From NCBI GenBank assembly GCA_029237755.1, contig JAQZBT010000040.1, forward strand, positions 1 through 7,817: 7,817 nt of DNA, written 5' to 3'. Under the pieces are notes generated by a model. The model saw nothing but the letters and a program-made list of their open reading frames with translations. It ran no database searches and had not been told where the DNA came from. Made by a program: the position numbers and the translations under genes. Of this stretch, positions 5,671-7,817 are shown in pieces; position 1 is the first letter of the stretch, and each line of letters opens with the position of its first letter. This stretch comes from Candidatus Saccharimonadota bacterium (GTDB lineage: Bacteria; Patescibacteriota; Saccharimonadia; UBA4664).

Positions 5671-6733
5671 GCTCCGCGTCGGCATCCTCGGCGCCACCGG
5701 CATGGTGGGCCAGCGCTTCGTCACCCTGCTGTCTCATCATCCCTGGTTCCACATCACATCCCTCGCCGCCTCGCCCCGCTCAGCCGGCCGGGCCTACCAC
5801 GACGCCGTCGGCGGCCGTTGGGCGATGCCCGCCCCGATCCCGGCCAACGTCCACAGCCTGCCGGTCCGCGCCGTCGAAGCCGATCTCAAGGCCATCGCCG
5901 CTGACGTCGACCTCGTCTTCTGTGCGCTCGACATGGACAAAGAGGCCATCAAGCAGATAGAAATCGACTACGCCGCCGCCGGTGTGGCCGTCGTCTCCAA
6001 CAACTCCGCCCACCGCTGGACCGACGACGTACCGATGCTCATGCCCGAGGTCAACCTCGACCACTTGAAGCTCATCGACACCCAACGCCGCCGCCGTGGC
6101 TGGTCCACCGGTCTCATCGCCGTCAAACCCAACTGCTCTATCCAGTCCTACGTCGCCATCCTCACTGCCCTAGCCCAGTACGAACCCACCCAGGTCTCAG
6201 TCACCAGCCTCCAAGCCATCTCCGGCGCCGGCAAGACCTTCGATACCTGGCCGGAGATGGTCGACAACGTCATCCCGCTCATCGGCGGGGAAGAGGACAA
6301 GTCCGAGCGCGAACCCCTCAAGATCTGGGGCTCTCTCAATAACGATCAACTCAAACTCGCCACCACACCTACAATCTCAGCCACCTGCATCCGCGTACCC
6401 GTCAGCGACGGCCACCTCGCCAACGTCTCGGTCAACTTCAAGCACAAGCCCACCCGCGAGCAGATCATCAAGGCTGTCCAGGCCTACCCCGGGCTCGACC
6501 TTCCCTCCGCCCCCAAGCAATTCATTCGCTACCTCGACGAGCCCGACCGCCCGCAGACCCGCCTCGACCGCGACGCCGAGCACGGCATGGGTATCACCAT
6601 GGGTCGCCTGCGCGAGGACACGCTTTTCGACTACTCTTTTATAGCCCTCTCCCACAACACGTTACGCGGCGCTGCCGGCGGGGCCGTGCTGATGGCCGAA
6701 GCTCTCGTCGACAAGGGTTACATCAAGACATAA
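5663..6733 (+). CDS. asd: Aspartate-semialdehyde dehydrogenase, archaeal/eukaryotic type
   Basis: This 356-residue enzyme reduces aspartyl phosphate to aspartate semialdehyde using NADPH, the step between the kinase and homoserine dehydrogenase encoded just upstream. The dinucleotide-binding motif is 'GATGMVGQRF' (10-19), followed by 'LAASPRSAG' (34-42). The nucleophile is C158 in 'KPNCS' (155-159). 'ISGAGK' (186-191), 'RVPVSDGH' (244-251, catalytic H251), 'DRPQTRLDR' (295-303) and 'HNTLRGAAGGAVLMAE' (331-346) follow. This pattern and length fit the archaeal/eukaryotic subfamily (as in Methanocaldococcus Asd) rather than the classical bacterial Asd. The start overlaps the homoserine dehydrogenase stop by 8 nt, with purine-rich GAGAGAG (5652-5658) 4 nt upstream as the ribosome site. 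It is the last gene of the operon. Confidence 0.93.
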   Translation: MTKLRVGILGATGMVGQRFVTLLSHHPWFHITSLAASPRSAGRAYHDAVGGRWAMPAPIPANVHSLPVRAVEADLKAIAADVDLVFCALDMDKEAIKQIEIDYAAAGVAVVSNNSAHRWTDDVPMLMPEVNLDHLKLIDTQRRRRGWSTGLIAVKPNCSIQSYVAILTALAQYEPTQVSVTSLQAISGAGKTFDTWPEMVDNVIPLIGGEEDKSEREPLKIWGSLNNDQLKLATTPTISATCIRVPVSDGHLANVSVNFKHKPTREQIIKAVQAYPGLDLPSAPKQFIRYLDEPDRPQTRLDRDAEHGMGITMGRLREDTLFDYSFIALSHNTLRGAAGGAVLMAEALVDKGYIKT

Positions 6734-6736
6734 CGG

Positions 6737-6784
6737 TCTGGCGCATTCGACAGTAGCCATAAGCGCTTTGACAAATCCGCCAGA
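6737..6784 (+). terminator. Possible stem-loop at the end of the homoserine operon
   Basis: TCTGGCG (6737-6743) and CGCCAGA (6778-6784) are perfect inverted copies and begin 3 nt after the asd stop codon. The 34-nt loop contains the palindrome AAGCGCTT (6761-6768). No T run follows, so an intrinsic terminator is uncertain; it may instead be an mRNA 3'-end stabiliser. A TTGACA hexamer (6768-6773) lies within the loop but has no well-spaced -10. Confidence 0.3.
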
Positions 6785-6909
6785 GTTGCGATGGTTAGTA
6801 TAACGCCTACGTGACCGACCGCTACTTCCCAGCACATCCACATCTCCGACAACCTCCGCCGCTACGGGTCACTTACAGCCGCCCAAGCCGGCTTCCCGCA
6901 ATAGAGCGG

Positions 6910-6915
6910 TATCAT
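6910..6915 (+). promoter_or_regulatory. Candidate -10 element of the glycosylase gene (leaderless type)
   Basis: TATCAT matches the -10 consensus at 5 of 6 positions and ends 7 nt before the ATG at 6923. A GAGG motif at 6918-6921 is only 1 nt from the start codon, too close to act as a ribosome site. No clear -35 is visible. A second -10-like hexamer, TATAAC, is at 6799-6804. Confidence 0.4.
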
Positions 6916-6922
6916 ATGAGGC

Positions 6923-7537
6923 ATGACCTTCGACGACCAGATCGCCGCCGCCGAGCTCGCCCTGCGCGACCTTGATCCCACCCTGGGCCGCCTCATCGTG
7001 GCCCAAGCCCCGCTGGGCCGCACTCCCAGCACCACGCCTTACTTCACCAACCTCGCCCGCTCGATCATCGGCCAACAGGTCTCTGTGGCGGCTGCCTCGG
7101 CCATCTTCGGCCGCCTCCAAGCCGCCACCGGCCTCGACCCGCATAAGGTCATCACCCTCAGCCCCGACGAGCTAAGGGCTTACGGTATCTCCCGCGGTAA
7201 GGCCGGCTACATCCATGACCTGGCCGAACACTTCGTCAAAGACGCTGCGATATTCGACCACCTCGAGCGCCTGCCTGACGACGAAGTGATTACCGAACTC
7301 GTCGCGGTCAAAGGTATCGGCATATGGACCGCGCAGATGTTTCTCATGTTTACGCTGGGCCGCCTTGACGTCTTTGCCCCCGACGACGTTGGCCTCCAGC
7401 GCGCCATTGTCCGCCTCTACGGTCTACCCGCCGTCCCCACCAAAGCCGAGCTCACCGCCATCGCCGAGCGCTGGCGCCCCTTCCGCACCGTCGCGTGCTG
7501 GCACCTGTGGCATTCACTCGACAACGCCCCTACGTGA
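6923..7537 (+). CDS. DNA-3-methyladenine glycosylase II (AlkA-like, HhH-GPD family)
   Basis: This 204-residue base-excision repair enzyme would remove alkylated purines such as 3-methyladenine from DNA. The HhH-GPD core is complete: 'SIIGQQVSVAAA' (47-58) opens the helical domain, 'VKGIGIWTAQMF' (129-140) is the helix-hairpin-helix, and 'FAPDDVGLQRA' (151-161) carries the catalytic aspartate, D155, in the position of E. coli AlkA D238. The closing segment, 'WRPFRTVACWHLWH' (184-197), is typical of the family. It lacks the N-terminal domain of E. coli AlkA, like many compact bacterial forms of about 200 residues. It stands 189 nt after asd, with its own -10-like hexamer, and 12 nt before the dockerin gene. 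No Ada-type regulator is nearby, so alkylation-inducible control is not supported here. Confidence 0.9.
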   Translation: MTFDDQIAAAELALRDLDPTLGRLIVAQAPLGRTPSTTPYFTNLARSIIGQQVSVAAASAIFGRLQAATGLDPHKVITLSPDELRAYGISRGKAGYIHDLAEHFVKDAAIFDHLERLPDDEVITELVAVKGIGIWTAQMFLMFTLGRLDVFAPDDVGLQRAIVRLYGLPAVPTKAELTAIAERWRPFRTVACWHLWHSLDNAPT

Positions 7538-7549
7538 TAAGCTCTAAGC

Positions 7550-7817
7550 ATGAGCGTTAACAAACGCAGGCTTTTGCCGTCCGCCAAGCTCTCCCGTGTC
7601 ACCCTTGCCGTCATGATCGCCGGCTTCCTCGTCGCCGGTTTTACGGCCGTCTGGTGGTTCGCCTCCCGCGCCGCCGGTAATCCCGCTGCCGACCTCAACT
7701 CCGACAATCAGGTCAACGTCTTCGACCTTTCAGGCTTACTCTCCAAATGGGGTACCTCCGACGCTGCCGCCGACATCAACGACGATGGCACGGTCAACAT
7801 CCTGGATCTCTCCATAC
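7550..7817 (+). CDS. Membrane-anchored or secreted dockerin-repeat protein (5' part, runs off the window)
   Basis: The first 89 codons are visible and open to the window edge. A basic N-terminus (residues 1-16, KRR and KLSR) precedes a hydrophobic segment (17-38) that acts as signal sequence or anchor. Two dockerin type I-like calcium loops follow: D48-x-N50-x-D52 with D59 at position 12 (ADLNSDNQVNVFDLSGLL), and D75-x-N77-x-D79 with D86 at position 12 (ADINDDGTVNILDLSI). The loops are 27 residues apart, separated by 'SKWGTSD'. Such paired loops near the N-terminus occur in many secreted proteins of Saccharibacteria and other CPR lineages, usually ahead of a larger surface or glycan-acting domain that would lie beyond this window. 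There is no Shine-Dalgarno site; GATAAG (7536-7541) ends 8 nt before the ATG and overlaps the glycosylase stop. Confidence 0.85.
   Translation, partial: MSVNKRRLLPSAKLSRVTLAVMIAGFLVAGFTAVWWFASRAAGNPAADLNSDNQVNVFDLSGLLSKWGTSDAAADINDDGTVNILDLSI

Noticed and set aside
6815..6904. A more protein-like frame (containing SDNLRRYGSLTAAQ) ending in TAG at 6902, which might be a gene remnant.
   Set aside because: It has no start codon after the preceding in-frame TGA at 6812 and no family I can recognise, so it cannot be supported as a pseudogene.
6811..6975. Open frame of 54 codons starting at GTG, with TATAAC ending 6 nt upstream, overlapping the glycosylase start.
   Set aside because: The -10 spacing is attractive, but the product is an Arg/Pro-rich string with no recognisable fold and it runs 53 nt into the glycosylase gene in another frame. 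It is more likely a GC-rich chance frame.

Overview
The window reads as bacterial chromosome of high GC, using the standard code (TGA, TAA and TAG all end genes), with genes packed tightly and almost all on the plus strand. Three features suggest an environmental member of the Candidate Phyla Radiation, most likely Saccharibacteria (TM7): a membrane-anchored protein with tandem dockerin-type loops, a small exported DUF2680-like protein, and very compact spacing with few Shine-Dalgarno sites. This placement is inference from gene style; no ribosomal or other marker gene is present.

Layout: (1) 1-742 holds a divergent pair, a 91-residue HAMP-like/coiled-coil protein on the minus strand and a SpoIIAA-like STAS-fold protein on the plus strand, with 31 bp between their starts. 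(2) 743-1500 encodes a small exported protein ending in a Gly/His/Asp-rich tail, followed by a strong hairpin terminator. (3) 1501-3235 encodes a large FAD-linked oxidase of the glycolate oxidase/D-lactate dehydrogenase family. (4) 3284-6733 is a tight three-gene operon with overlapping ends: ThrA-type aspartate kinase, ThrA-type homoserine dehydrogenase, and an archaeal/eukaryotic-type aspartate-semialdehyde dehydrogenase. Together these three enzymes form the complete route from aspartate to homoserine. (5) 6923-7537 encodes an AlkA-like DNA-3-methyladenine glycosylase. (6) From 7550 to the window edge is the start of a membrane-anchored or secreted dockerin-repeat protein.

The aspartate-to-homoserine operon is the functional centre. 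The kinase and dehydrogenase are the two halves of an enzyme that is fused in E. coli ThrA, here divided by an ATGA stop/start overlap. The third enzyme is of the archaeal type rather than the classical bacterial Asd type. If the genome is a reduced CPR genome, a dedicated homoserine operon would be unusual, because that group is generally poor in amino-acid synthesis.

A second window-wide signal is that most genes that do not follow an upstream gene by overlap lack a Shine-Dalgarno site and instead have a -10-like hexamer about 6-8 nt before the start codon. That is the arrangement expected for leaderless mRNAs. The homoserine operon start also carries a 5+5 bp inverted repeat covering the -10 element.
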